Assembly (NCBI GenBank): GCA_903919205.1
Contig: CAIXHE010000131.1
Location: forward strand, 1-63,142
Direction of reading: 5' to 3'
Length of the DNA: 63,142 bases
DNA from: an uncultured Opitutaceae bacterium
GTDB taxonomy: Bacteria; Verrucomicrobiota; Verrucomicrobiia; Opitutales; Opitutaceae
Shown: positions 19,395 through 32,368 of the stretch, piece after piece
Layout: every line of letters starts with the position of its first letter
Position numbering within the stretch: position 1 is the first letter of the stretch
Made by a program: the position numbers and the translations under genes
Notes under the pieces: model-generated
What the model was told of the DNA's origin: nothing
The model's database searches: none
Seen by the model: the letters and a program-made list of their open reading frames with translations, nothing else

Positions 19395-20864
19395 GTGATC
19401 GACAGCTTCAGAGCCGCCCGCTGGATACGGACCCTAAACCTGGTCCTCCAGGCCATCCTTTTTCTCACGCTCGTGGGCGGCCTCAACTACCTGGCGCGCA
19501 GCCACGCGTGGCGGTTCGACCTGACGCGCTACCGCCGCTACTCGCTCTCGCCGGAGACCCTCTCCTACCTGAAGGAGCTGACGCTGCCCGTGCGCATCGT
19601 CGTGACCAGCGACGGCAAGGCCGACAACCCGGAGGTGAAGGGCCTCCTGCGGGAGTACGTGTACGCGACCGAGGCCAACTCGAGCGGCCAGGTCACGGTC
19701 GAGTACGTCGACGTCTACCAGGACCGCCGCAAGACGGAGAAGTACGGCATCGCCCAGCCGGGAGTCGTGCTGCTCCTCTGCGGCGACCGCCGCAGCGCGC
19801 TCACGATGGACAAGCTCTACAGGGTCGAGAACCGCGTGCGCACGGCCTTCATCGGCGAGCAGGCCGTGACGGCGGCGATCCTCGACGTGTCGAACCCGGA
19901 CCGGAAGAAGATCTACTTCCTGATCGGCCACGGCGAGCTGCGGCCGGACGACGTCGACCCGGCCCGGGGGCTCTCGGTGATCGGCGACGAGCTGCGCCTG
20001 CGCAACTACGACGTCGAGACGCTCGAGCTGGGCTCGGCCCGCAAGGTGCCCTCGGACGCGTCGCTGCTGATCAGCGCCTCGCCCAAGGATGCCTTCACCC
20101 CCTTCGAGCAGGAGCTGCTGCGCCAGTACCTCGGCGCGGGCGCGGGGCGCCTCATCCTCTTCATCGCCCCCGACACGCAGCCAGGCCTGCGCGACCTGCT
20201 GATCGACGACTGGGGCATCCTGCTCGACGACGACCTGGTGTGCGACTTCGGCTCGGACAATGTGACCGAGGACGGGGACTTCATCATCCGTGCGTTCACC
20301 CCGCACCCGATCACCCAGAACCTCCTCGACTACAGGGAGGAGCTGCGGATCGGGCAGGCCCGGAGCGTGCGCCCGCTCCCCGGGCAGCCGGTCGCGGCGG
20401 GCCTCACGATCGTGACCCTGGCGGCGACCTCCACCACGGCCTGGGGCGAGATGGACTACCGGCAGCGCGGCATCCAGCTCTACACCCCCGGCGTGGACGT
20501 GAAGGGGATGCCGCACATGGACCCGCCCAACCGCCTCGGCATCGCGGTCGCCTCCGAGCGCGTCGCCGTGCGCGGCGACCTGCCGTTCAGCGTGCCGGGG
20601 GGCCGGATCGTCGTCGTGGGAACCGGCGACATGATCTCGAACGCGCGAATCGCCAACACGGGGGCGGAGATGATGTTCCTGAGCGCCGTCAACTGGATGG
20701 TGGGCCGCGACGCGGCCCTGAACGTGCCGTCGAGGCCGATCGACCGCTTCCAGCTCTCGCTGAGCGCCGGCGAGCTCGCCCGCCTGCGCTACTCCCTCAT
20801 GCTGGTCCTACCCGGCATTGCCGCGCTCCTCGGCATCGGCGTATACTGGGCCCGGCGCAACTAG
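19395..20864 (+). CDS. GldG-like ABC auxiliary protein
   Basis: A 489-residue protein with one N-terminal helix (about 15-35), a large periplasmic region and one C-terminal helix (about 465-483), the layout of GldG/DUF4350-type ABC auxiliaries. Family marks include DLTRYRRYSLSPETLSYLKEL, the N-terminal GldG block, then VEYVDVYQD, YFLIGHGE and LISASPKDAFTPFEQELLRQYL. It probably assembles with the permease just upstream. The start is GTG with AGGA nearby. Function is inferred from family and operon only. Confidence 0.88.
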   Translation: MIDSFRAARWIRTLNLVLQAILFLTLVGGLNYLARSHAWRFDLTRYRRYSLSPETLSYLKELTLPVRIVVTSDGKADNPEVKGLLREYVYATEANSSGQVTVEYVDVYQDRRKTEKYGIAQPGVVLLLCGDRRSALTMDKLYRVENRVRTAFIGEQAVTAAILDVSNPDRKKIYFLIGHGELRPDDVDPARGLSVIGDELRLRNYDVETLELGSARKVPSDASLLISASPKDAFTPFEQELLRQYLGAGAGRLILFIAPDTQPGLRDLLIDDWGILLDDDLVCDFGSDNVTEDGDFIIRAFTPHPITQNLLDYREELRIGQARSVRPLPGQPVAAGLTIVTLAATSTTAWGEMDYRQRGIQLYTPGVDVKGMPHMDPPNRLGIAVASERVAVRGDLPFSVPGGRIVVVGTGDMISNARIANTGAEMMFLSAVNWMVGRDAALNVPSRPIDRFQLSLSAGELARLRYSLMLVLPGIAALLGIGVYWARRN

Positions 20865-20899
20865 AAGCCCCCGAAGCAACGCCCACAATCCCGCCAAGC

Positions 20900-22786
20900 A
20901 TGCGTTCCAAAGTAACACTCGTCCTATTGTTCCTGAACGTCGCGCTGTTCTTCTTCATCTTCTACTTCGAGCAGGGCTGGAGGACCGAGCGCAACTCGCT
21001 CGAGGCGCGCCGCCGGGTCCTCGGGCCCGAGGCGGCCACGATCCGCACGATCGAGGTGACCGGCCCCGGGCCCGGCTCGAGCTTCAGCCTGGAGCGAAGG
21101 GGCGACGCCTGGTTCATCACGAAGCCCGTCGAGTGGCCGGCGAACTTGAACGCCGTCAGCCGCATCCTCAACGAGCTGCAGATCCTCGAGCGCGAGACGA
21201 GCTTCAGCACGCGCGACCTGGAGAAGAACGGCCAGAAGCTGGCCGACTACGGGCTCGAGCAGCCGCGACTCACCGTCTCCTTCACCTCGGGCGACGCCCG
21301 CGCCCCGGGGGCCGCCCCGGGCAGGGCGACCGTGCTGCGGATCGGTGACACCACCAAGGTCGGCGAGAACCTCTACATGCTCTCGCCCGACGGCACCTCG
21401 GTCGACGTCGTGCGGCGCTCGCTCGCCGAGAGCCTCTCGATTCCCTTCGAGCAGCTGCGCAGCGACATCGTCTTCTCGATCCCGGTGTTCGAGGCCCGGG
21501 CCCTCAGCCTGCAGACCGCGGCCCCGTCGGGCGTGAGGGTGCGCCTGGACAGGGAGGGCAGCCAGTGGCTCTTCCGGACACCGGTGAACGCGCGGGCCGG
21601 AAAGAACGCCACCGAGCTGGCCATCAATGCCCTCAACGGGCTGCGCGTGAAGTCGTTCATCCTCCAGACCCCCCCGGCCTCGGCGCCCTCGGCCGCGCCG
21701 TCCCTGCGCGTCACGCTCGAGGGCAACAACCGCCACGAGACCCTGTTCGTGGGGGCGCCGACCGACGGGGACCACGTGTTCCAGGCGCAGCTCGAGGACC
21801 GCAACGCGATCTTCACCGTGCAGATACCCGACAGCCTGATGGAGACCCTGCGCAACGCGGCCAACGACCTGCGCGACCGACACGTGCTCGACTTCGACGC
21901 GAACCAGGTGACGTCGATCGCGCTTTCCGCCCCCAACCAGCCCGAGCTGGCGCTCCAGCGCCTGGAGGCGCCGGCCGGGGGCCACGACGCCGGCTGGCAG
22001 ATCATCCGCCGCGGCGGTGGGGCCCCCGGCGCGCAGACGGTGCCGGCCGACGCCGGAGCGGTGCAGGCGCTCCTCGAGCAGCTCGAGCGGCTGACCGCCC
22101 TGCGCTTCCAGAGCGACGCGCCCACGGCCTCCGACCTCGAGGACTGGGGCTTCAACCGGCCCGAGCGAGAGATCGCGCTCACGCTGGCGGGGGGAAGCAC
22201 CACCCAGGTCACTCTCCAGATCGGATTGCCCACCCGCAGGGAAAACGTCGCCTACGCCCGCATCGCCGGCTCCCACTCGGTGTACGCGATCGAGCCGGAC
22301 ATCCTGCGCCAGACGAGCGCCTCGCCGCTCGCCTGGCGCGAGCGCCTGCTCTCCTCGCTGCCCGCCTCCGCGCGGATCACCTCCCTCACCCTCACCAACG
22401 CGGCCGACAACGCGGTCGTCTACTCGCGCAAGCTCGCGGATGGGGAGACCTGGGAGGCTGCCCTGGCCGCCGAGCCGCCCGCACGCAAGGCGGCCCTCCT
22501 CTCGGTGCTGGAGAGCCTGCGCACGCTCCGGGCGGCCTCGTTCGTTCAGGAGGGCTTCCCCGAGAAGGTCTTCGCCGCGGGCGAGGTCCGAACGTGGAAG
22601 TACCGGCTCGACGCCACTGTGGCGCTCCCGGGGGGGGCCGCGGGCGGCCAGGTCAACACGATGACCCTCTGGCTCGCCGAGCGCACGGGGGGCTCCGAGC
22701 AGCTCGCCGGTTCCAAGGACCTGGGCGTCGTCTTCTCGATCGAGCAGCCGCTCCTGGACGCCCTCTGGACCCTGACGCAGCCCTGA
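20900..22786 (+). CDS. DUF4340 domain protein, membrane anchored
   Basis: A 628-residue protein with one N-terminal hydrophobic segment (residues 5-22, VTLVLLFLNVALFFFIFY) and at least two repeats of the DUF4340 fold, visible as SFSLERRGDAWFITKPVEWPA near the front and TVLRIGDTTKVGENLYML. DUF4340 proteins commonly follow GldG-like genes in ABC operons and are predicted periplasmic. The ATG at 20900 is the only sensible start; the much longer open frame upstream is a shadow of the permease and GldG genes. It sits 35 bases after the GldG-like gene and four bases before the AsmA-like gene. Confidence 0.87.
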   Translation: MRSKVTLVLLFLNVALFFFIFYFEQGWRTERNSLEARRRVLGPEAATIRTIEVTGPGPGSSFSLERRGDAWFITKPVEWPANLNAVSRILNELQILERETSFSTRDLEKNGQKLADYGLEQPRLTVSFTSGDARAPGAAPGRATVLRIGDTTKVGENLYMLSPDGTSVDVVRRSLAESLSIPFEQLRSDIVFSIPVFEARALSLQTAAPSGVRVRLDREGSQWLFRTPVNARAGKNATELAINALNGLRVKSFILQTPPASAPSAAPSLRVTLEGNNRHETLFVGAPTDGDHVFQAQLEDRNAIFTVQIPDSLMETLRNAANDLRDRHVLDFDANQVTSIALSAPNQPELALQRLEAPAGGHDAGWQIIRRGGGAPGAQTVPADAGAVQALLEQLERLTALRFQSDAPTASDLEDWGFNRPEREIALTLAGGSTTQVTLQIGLPTRRENVAYARIAGSHSVYAIEPDILRQTSASPLAWRERLLSSLPASARITSLTLTNAADNAVVYSRKLADGETWEAALAAEPPARKAALLSVLESLRTLRAASFVQEGFPEKVFAAGEVRTWKYRLDATVALPGGAAGGQVNTMTLWLAERTGGSEQLAGSKDLGVVFSIEQPLLDALWTLTQP

Positions 22787-22790
22787 GCGG

Positions 22791-25562
22791 ATGCGCCCGA
22801 CCCTCACCAGGTTCTGCCTCGCGGCCGGTAGCGCGTGCGGCCGCGGCCTCCTGACCGCGGCGATCTGGTCGCTCTGGCTCCTGCTGGTCGTCACGCTGGG
22901 GCTCGAAACCTACGTGGCCACGAGCAAGGAGCTGCAGCTTCCTCCGTTCGTGCTGAGGGCGATCGAGGCCCACCTCGCCGAGTCGGGGGTCTCGGTGAAG
23001 TTCGGGCGCGCGGTGTTCGACCCGTCGGGTCGCATCCTGATCGAGAACGCCCGCTTCCGGCTGGCGTCCTTCGAGGAGCCCGTGGTGACCGCCGAGGCCA
23101 TCTACGTGCGGCTGGACCCATGGGCCCTTTTCGAGCGAAGGGTGGAGCCGAGGGAGATCCGCGCGACCGGCGCGAACCTCTACGTGCCGGCAATGCTGTC
23201 GTCCTCGGGCAAGTCCGAGAAGGTCGTCGACGCCCTCGACGCCCAGTTCTCGATAGCCTCGAGGGGGGACGAGTTCCAGGTCGACTACCTGAACTGCCGG
23301 CTCGGCCGCATCTTCGTGAGCGCGCATGGCACGGTGAACGCGGGCACGGTCTCCTCGGCGGCCCCTCATGCCGAGACCGCCCTGCCGTTGGCGGCGTTCC
23401 TCTCGCGCAACTACACGACGCTCAGCCGCGAGGTCGCGAAGGCGGAGGACCGCATGGCGGGCCTCGAGCAGGCCACCCTGACGGCGACCCTGGTGCCCTC
23501 CGACACGCGGGGCGCCATCGTGCACGCCGAGCTGTCCGCCGCGGCCCTCAGGATGGCGCAGCCCCTTGCCGTCGAGGCGACGACCCTGCGCGTCTCCTCG
23601 CGCTTCCCCCTCCTCGGCGGGACGCCCATCATGACCACGTTCTCGGCCACCGCCGAGCGCCTGAGCGTGGGCGGCCGCGGCAGCGCGGACGGCGTGCGCG
23701 CCCGGGTGCGGGGCACGCTCAGGATGGACACCCTCTCCTTCGACCCCAAGGAGGTCGACGTGGCCGCGGGATCGGTGGCGGCCGACGGCGTCGTCCTGAC
23801 CGCCCCGGTGCTGAGGGTGACGCCCCTGCCCACGGGCGCCCTCGACGCCGAGATCGGGGCCGAGGTCTTCGGGGTGCCCGTCCATGCCAGCGGGCGCACG
23901 AGCCTGGCGGACCGCACCGCGACGGTCGCCTTCGAGGGACGGGTCACGCCCGCGACGCTCGACGCGCTGGCAGACCGCCTCAACCTCCCGCTCAACCAGT
24001 TCACCGAGCTGACCGAGCCGGTCTCCCTTTCCGGACAGGTCGGGTTCACCAGCGGCTGGAAGTTCTCCTACGCCCGCGGCCACCTCGACGGCCGCAACTT
24101 CGAGGCCTACCATGTCCATTTCGACGAGGCGCGCGGGGACGTGTCCTGGGACGGCCGCCTGCTCGCGGCGACCCACGCCGTGGCTGTGGCGGGGGACTAC
24201 CTCGCCATGGGCTCCTACACGCAGGACTTCAACACCCTGGCGTACCGGTACCTGCTCGAGGGTCGCATCCGACCGCTCTACATCACCCCCTGGTTCAGCG
24301 GCACATGGTGGACAGGGATCTTCGAGCCCTACGGCTTTCCCGAGTCGCCGGTCGAGGCGAACATCGACGTGCAGGGGGTGTACATCCCCCATGGCCGGGT
24401 GTTCTCGGTGTTCGGCTACGCGACGGCAAAGAGGCCGCTCCTCCTCAACGTTCCCTTCGACGCCTTCCGCACCCGCATCTACGTCGACCAGGACGTCTGC
24501 AAGATCTACGAGTTCGAGGCGTCGCAGGGAGCCGGCAAGCTCCGCGGCTCGGCGAGGCTCGACACCGAGCCCGCGCAGGGCGTCTGGACCGGCCTCGACC
24601 TCGAGGCAACCTCGTCCATCGACCCCTCCCCTCTCGCGGTGATCCTGCCGGCGGACGGCGCCCGCGCGCTGGCGGCGTTCACGTTCGAGAGGCCGCCGCT
24701 CATCTCGACCCGGGCGCACATCGACGGGCCGGCGGCAGAGGGCGTGCACCACCTGAAGCTGCACGCCGACGTGCGCTCGGACAGCGCGCTACGCGTGCAC
24801 GGCGTCTCCTTTGAGCGGGCCGCCTTCGGCTTCGACGTGCTGGACGACAGCGTGGACGTGGGCGACGTGGACGCTGGGTTCGCAGGGGGCACCCTGACCG
24901 GGAAGGGCCGGCTCTCGGGTAGCGGAGCCGACCGGCGGCTCACGTTCAAGGCGGCCCTGAACGGGGCCAGCTTCGGCGCGGCCGCGGCCGCGGCGGCGGG
25001 CTACGTGAAGGTGGGCGCCCCGGGCAAGTCGACCGCGCTCGGGGCCTTCGCCAAGGAGAAGGCGGGGGTGCGCCTCGACCTGAACCTATCCGGGGAGGGG
25101 CGCCCGGGGGACCTTCCCACGTTCGCCGGAGACGGCAACTTCCAGATCCAGGGCTCGGAGCTGGGCGAGCTCTCGCTCCTGGGGGGCCTTTCGAAGCTTT
25201 TCAAGGTCACCGCGTTGCGCTTCACGCAGGCCAGCTCCCAGTTCAAGCTCGTGAACGGTTCCCTCGTCTTTCCCGAGCTGCAGGTGATCGGCGCCAACTC
25301 GGCGATCCAGGCCAAGGGCACCTACCTGATCGATCAGGGGCAGCTGGACTTCACGGCCAAGATCTACCCCTTCAAGGAGAGCAAGTCGCTGATGCAGATC
25401 TTCAACGCCCTCTCGACGCCCTTCTCCGCCTTCTTCGAGGTCAGGCTGGCGGGCAGCCTCGACAAGCCCACGTGGTCCTTCGCGATGAGCCCCTTCAACA
25501 TCCTCAAGCCGGGCGAGGCCAAACCCGCCGTTCCCTCGCCGATAGCGAGCCCGGGGCCCTAG
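22791..25562 (+). CDS. AsmA/DUF748-like large envelope protein
   Basis: A 923-residue protein with one N-terminal membrane helix (about 23-43) and an otherwise beta-rich, repetitive chain. The C-terminal part matches AsmA-like C-terminal regions: GDGNFQIQGSELGELSLLGG, FKLVNGSLVFPELQVIGAN, AKGTYLIDQGQLDFTAK. AsmA/TamB/YhdP relatives form long grooves that carry lipid between the two membranes, so this is a candidate lipid-transport or outer-membrane assembly factor. It starts four bases after the DUF4340 gene, which ties it to the Gld-type ABC complex; that link is inference. Confidence 0.8.
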   Translation: MRPTLTRFCLAAGSACGRGLLTAAIWSLWLLLVVTLGLETYVATSKELQLPPFVLRAIEAHLAESGVSVKFGRAVFDPSGRILIENARFRLASFEEPVVTAEAIYVRLDPWALFERRVEPREIRATGANLYVPAMLSSSGKSEKVVDALDAQFSIASRGDEFQVDYLNCRLGRIFVSAHGTVNAGTVSSAAPHAETALPLAAFLSRNYTTLSREVAKAEDRMAGLEQATLTATLVPSDTRGAIVHAELSAAALRMAQPLAVEATTLRVSSRFPLLGGTPIMTTFSATAERLSVGGRGSADGVRARVRGTLRMDTLSFDPKEVDVAAGSVAADGVVLTAPVLRVTPLPTGALDAEIGAEVFGVPVHASGRTSLADRTATVAFEGRVTPATLDALADRLNLPLNQFTELTEPVSLSGQVGFTSGWKFSYARGHLDGRNFEAYHVHFDEARGDVSWDGRLLAATHAVAVAGDYLAMGSYTQDFNTLAYRYLLEGRIRPLYITPWFSGTWWTGIFEPYGFPESPVEANIDVQGVYIPHGRVFSVFGYATAKRPLLLNVPFDAFRTRIYVDQDVCKIYEFEASQGAGKLRGSARLDTEPAQGVWTGLDLEATSSIDPSPLAVILPADGARALAAFTFERPPLISTRAHIDGPAAEGVHHLKLHADVRSDSALRVHGVSFERAAFGFDVLDDSVDVGDVDAGFAGGTLTGKGRLSGSGADRRLTFKAALNGASFGAAAAAAAGYVKVGAPGKSTALGAFAKEKAGVRLDLNLSGEGRPGDLPTFAGDGNFQIQGSELGELSLLGGLSKLFKVTALRFTQASSQFKLVNGSLVFPELQVIGANSAIQAKGTYLIDQGQLDFTAKIYPFKESKSLMQIFNALSTPFSAFFEVRLAGSLDKPTWSFAMSPFNILKPGEAKPAVPSPIASPGP

Positions 25563-25667
25563 GCGCACCGCAAGGCCGGCCCGGGACCGGCTGCGAAAAC
25601 ACCTAAAGCCCCACAGCCGAAACACGTTGCCCCCCGTAGGGCGGACCACTTAGGTGTTCCGGGCCCC

Positions 25668-29592
<3,925 letters not shown>

Positions 29593-29600
<8 letters not shown>

Positions 29601-30786
29601 CGAGGGCTTTCAGCTCCCGCAGGAGGCCCGCGTGCGCCGGGTCGCCGGCCAGGTTGCTCGCCTCCATAGGGTCCGCCTGCAGGTCAAAGAGAAGCCAGGG
29701 CGAACCGTCCGCCCGGAGCACGAGCTTGTGGGTGCGGGTGCGCACCCCCGACCACACCTGGTCGCACTGGTCGGGCAATTGCACGACCGAGGGCATCGAG
29801 ATGCGCGCGAACGCCGCGGGGGGCGCCCCGCCGGCGGCCCCACCCGACGCGAGGGCGAGCGTCAGCGCAGGCAGGTCGGCGAGCGAGATCGGGACGTCGT
29901 CCGAGCGAGGCCCCCCGCCCGCGCGCACGAGCAGCGGCACGCGCACGCTCTCCTCGTGGGGCCAGCCCTTGCGGAAGAGCCCGTGGGAGCCGTGCATGTC
30001 GCCGTGGACGGAGGCCACCACGACCCCCGTGTCCCCAGGGAGGGAGGCGACCAGGCGCCCGAGGGCGCGGTCGGTCGCCTCGATGTGGGCGTAGTAGCCC
30101 GAGAGCTCGCGCCGGGCGCGCGCCTCCACCTCGCCCCCGAGGGGAACGTTCGGGCGGAGCACCAGGGACGCGGGGTCCGGGGGCCGCGTGCCCGACGACG
30201 GGGCCGCGTAAGGCGGATGCGGCGCCTCCAGGCTCACGACGGCGAACCACGGCGCCCGCTGCGCCCGGAGATAGTCGAGGGCGCGGGCGCAGACCACGTC
30301 GCTCTGGTACCCGGGGATGCGGACGGGCTCCGGCAGGCGCGTCCCGTGCAGCCAGGGGTCGTTCAGCAGGAAGCCGCTCTCGAAGCCCTCCCAGAAACTG
30401 AAGCCTCCCCGGTGCTCCGGGGGCACGAGGGTGCGCGCATGGGCCTCCCCCGTCAGCCGCGCACCGGGGTCGCGGACGGACAGGTGCCACTTCCCGAAGA
30501 ACGCCGTCGCATACCCTTGCTCAGCAAGGTCGTGGGCGATCGTTCGCGATCCCGGCGGGAGCGGGTCGAAGTAGCCGCGCACGCCGTTTTGGGGCGACTC
30601 GACCCCGGTCAGCATCGCGGCCCGCGCGAAGGGGCCGAAGGGGTGCGGCGTCACCGCGGCCGTGTAGGAGACGCTCTGGGCCGCGAGCGCGTCCATGAAC
30701 GGCGTGCGCGCCTGGGAATCGCCCGCGTAGCCGCATGCCTGCGCCCTCCATTGGGTGGTGACGATCCATAGGAGGTTCGGGGGCAT
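29593..30786 (-). CDS. Sulfatase-fold protein lacking catalytic residues
   Basis: A 397-residue protein with the full alkaline-phosphatase/sulfatase fold pattern: NLLWIVTTQWR, ARAAMLTG, FFGKWHLS (Lys99, His101), LEAPHPPY (His190), VHGDMHGSHG and KGWPHEESVRVPL (Lys273). Yet the key residues are changed. The formylglycine site C-x-P-S-R reads G51-P-F-A-R55, the metal pair Asp-Asp near the start reads Thr11-Gln12, and the SDHG Asp is Val260. There is no signal peptide. The frame is intact and full length, so this looks like a retained pseudo-enzyme rather than decay. It stands alone, divergent from the UbiA-like gene. It cannot act as an ordinary sulfatase. Confidence 0.85.
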
Positions 30787-30848
30787 TCGGGGGGGCAGGC
30801 GCGCGCGGGTTGTGATCCGCCCCCAAGTACATAGCGTGAACCGATCCC

Positions 30849-31706
30849 GTGCAACCCAGCGCAGAACAGATTCCGCGGTGGTGGCTTTGGCCCACGATCC
30901 TCTCGCTCGACGCTCCCGCCGTCGTGCTGGCCTGGCAGCGCATGCTGGCCTCGGCCGCCTCGGTCCGGGTCGGGTTCCCCGAGACCTTCGTGCTCGGCGC
31001 CTCGGTGTGGCTCGCCTACTGCGCCGACCGCTGGATCGAGGGCTGGAGACTGGACCCGGCGATCATCCGCACCCCCCGCCATTTCTTCCACCAGCGGTGG
31101 CGCTGGCCGATCGCCGCGGTATGGGTGGCCGTGCTTGCCCTCGACCTCGCGGAGTCGTTCCAGCGCCTCCCGAGGGACGAGCTCGAGGCGGGCTTCGCCG
31201 TCCTCCTGCCCGTGCTCGCCTACCTCCTCTCGCACCAGCTCGTGCACCGCAACCATCCCTGGCGCGCGCCCAAGGAAGTGTGCGTGGCCGTTCTCCTGGG
31301 GGCCGGTGTGGCGGTCTTCGTGGCCAGCCAGCCCGGGGCGCACGGGGCCGCCTCGGCCGGGATCGTGGCGGTGTTTGTGGCCCTCGCCTTCACCAACTGC
31401 GCCCTGATATCGGTCTGGGAGCACGAGGTCGACCGGAGCCACGGCCAGACCTCGCTCGCGATCCAGCTGAAGGGGCGCACGGGGCCGATCCACCTGTTGC
31501 CCTGGGCCCTAGGCGCAGCCTGCCTGGCTGCGGCGGCGTTGAACCCGTGGCCCGCGCAGGGTTTCGCCTGCGGCGCGGCGAGCGCCCTTCTGCTCGGCCT
31601 CCTCGACCGGGTGCAGGCCCGGCTCGGCCGCAGGCCGGCCCGGGTGCTCGCGGACCTCGCGCTGCTCACCCCGCTGGCGCCCCTCGCGCTCGGCGCCCTC
31701 GGATGA
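30849..31706 (+). CDS. UbiA-like prenyltransferase-family membrane protein
   Basis: A 285-residue protein with about eight hydrophobic helices. Two places match the Asp-rich motifs of UbiA prenyltransferases: YCADRWIEGWRLD (about 58-70) and the loop SVWEHEVDRSHGQTSLA (about 192-208), the latter close to the D-x-x-x-D-R-x-x-G-x-x-T/S pattern. HRNHPWRAPKE fits the Y/H-x-K stretch before helix 5. The first motif is altered compared with NDxxD. It may be a divergent enzyme that prenylates an aromatic or lipid head group. The start is GTG. The end overlaps a methyltransferase gene by four bases, as expected for a quinone- or lipid-modifying pair. Confidence 0.6.
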   Translation: MQPSAEQIPRWWLWPTILSLDAPAVVLAWQRMLASAASVRVGFPETFVLGASVWLAYCADRWIEGWRLDPAIIRTPRHFFHQRWRWPIAAVWVAVLALDLAESFQRLPRDELEAGFAVLLPVLAYLLSHQLVHRNHPWRAPKEVCVAVLLGAGVAVFVASQPGAHGAASAGIVAVFVALAFTNCALISVWEHEVDRSHGQTSLAIQLKGRTGPIHLLPWALGAACLAAAALNPWPAQGFACGAASALLLGLLDRVQARLGRRPARVLADLALLTPLAPLALGALG

Positions 31707-32368
31707 AGCGGGCAAATCCGAGCTTCGACCGTCTCGCCCGCTGGTACCGGCCCCTGGAGACACTCGCCTTCGGGCGCGACCTCGAGCGGGCGCGCTTCGC
31801 CCACCTGGGGCGGCTCGCCGCCTGCCGGAGCATCCTGCTCCTCGGCGAAGGCGACGGGCGCTGCGTGGAGCGCGTGGCGGCTCTCGTCCCGCAGGCCAGG
31901 ATCGAGTGCGTGGACGCGAGCCCGGGCATGATCGAGCGAGCGGGCCGCCGCGTGGCGGCGACGCCAGCGGCCGGGCGGATCCGTTTCACGCGCTCCGACA
32001 TCTTCGCGTTTCGTCCGCAGCCGGGGGCCTACGACGCCGTGTGCACGCTCTTCTTCCTCGATTGCTTCGACGCGGAGGGGGTGGCCTCCGTCATCGCCCG
32101 CGTCGCCCCGGGGCTCGCCCCGGGCGCCCTGTGGCTACACGCAGACTTCGTGATGCCCGAGTCCGGCTACGACCGGCTTCGGGCGCGCGCGTGGCTGGCG
32201 CTCCTCTACGCCTTCTTCAGGTGGGAGACCGGGCTCGCGGTGCACAGCCTCCCGCCGAGCGAGACCCTCCTGGGCGAGGCCGGCTGGTCCCGCGTGGACA
32301 CGCTTTCGCTTCAGCGGGGCCTGGTGCGCTCCAGCGTGTTCGTTCGCGGCTCCAAGGGCACCTACTGA
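31703..32368 (+). CDS. SAM-dependent methyltransferase (class I)
   Basis: A 221-residue class I methyltransferase. Motif I is seen as ILLLGEGDGRCVERVA (Gly-rich loop), motif II as IECVDASPGMIERA with the ribose-binding acidic residue, and motif III/IV near AYDAVCTLFFLDCF. The front RLARWYRPLETLAFG resembles UbiE-like and related small-molecule or lipid methyltransferases. The ATG overlaps the UbiA-like gene by four bases, so they probably act on the same product. Its stop overlaps by seven bases the end of the convergent coiled-coil gene. Confidence 0.85.
   Translation: MKRANPSFDRLARWYRPLETLAFGRDLERARFAHLGRLAACRSILLLGEGDGRCVERVAALVPQARIECVDASPGMIERAGRRVAATPAAGRIRFTRSDIFAFRPQPGAYDAVCTLFFLDCFDAEGVASVIARVAPGLAPGALWLHADFVMPESGYDRLRARAWLALLYAFFRWETGLAVHSLPPSETLLGEAGWSRVDTLSLQRGLVRSSVFVRGSKGTY

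Noticed and set aside
18845-20899. Long open frame in front of the DUF4340 gene
   Set aside because: It is a shifted reading of the permease and GldG-like genes; Arg/Pro-rich with no family pattern.
22653-24764. Antisense 700-codon frame over the AsmA-like gene
   Set aside because: High-GC genes give long antisense frames; composition is Arg/Gly/Val/Asp-rich with no recognisable domain.
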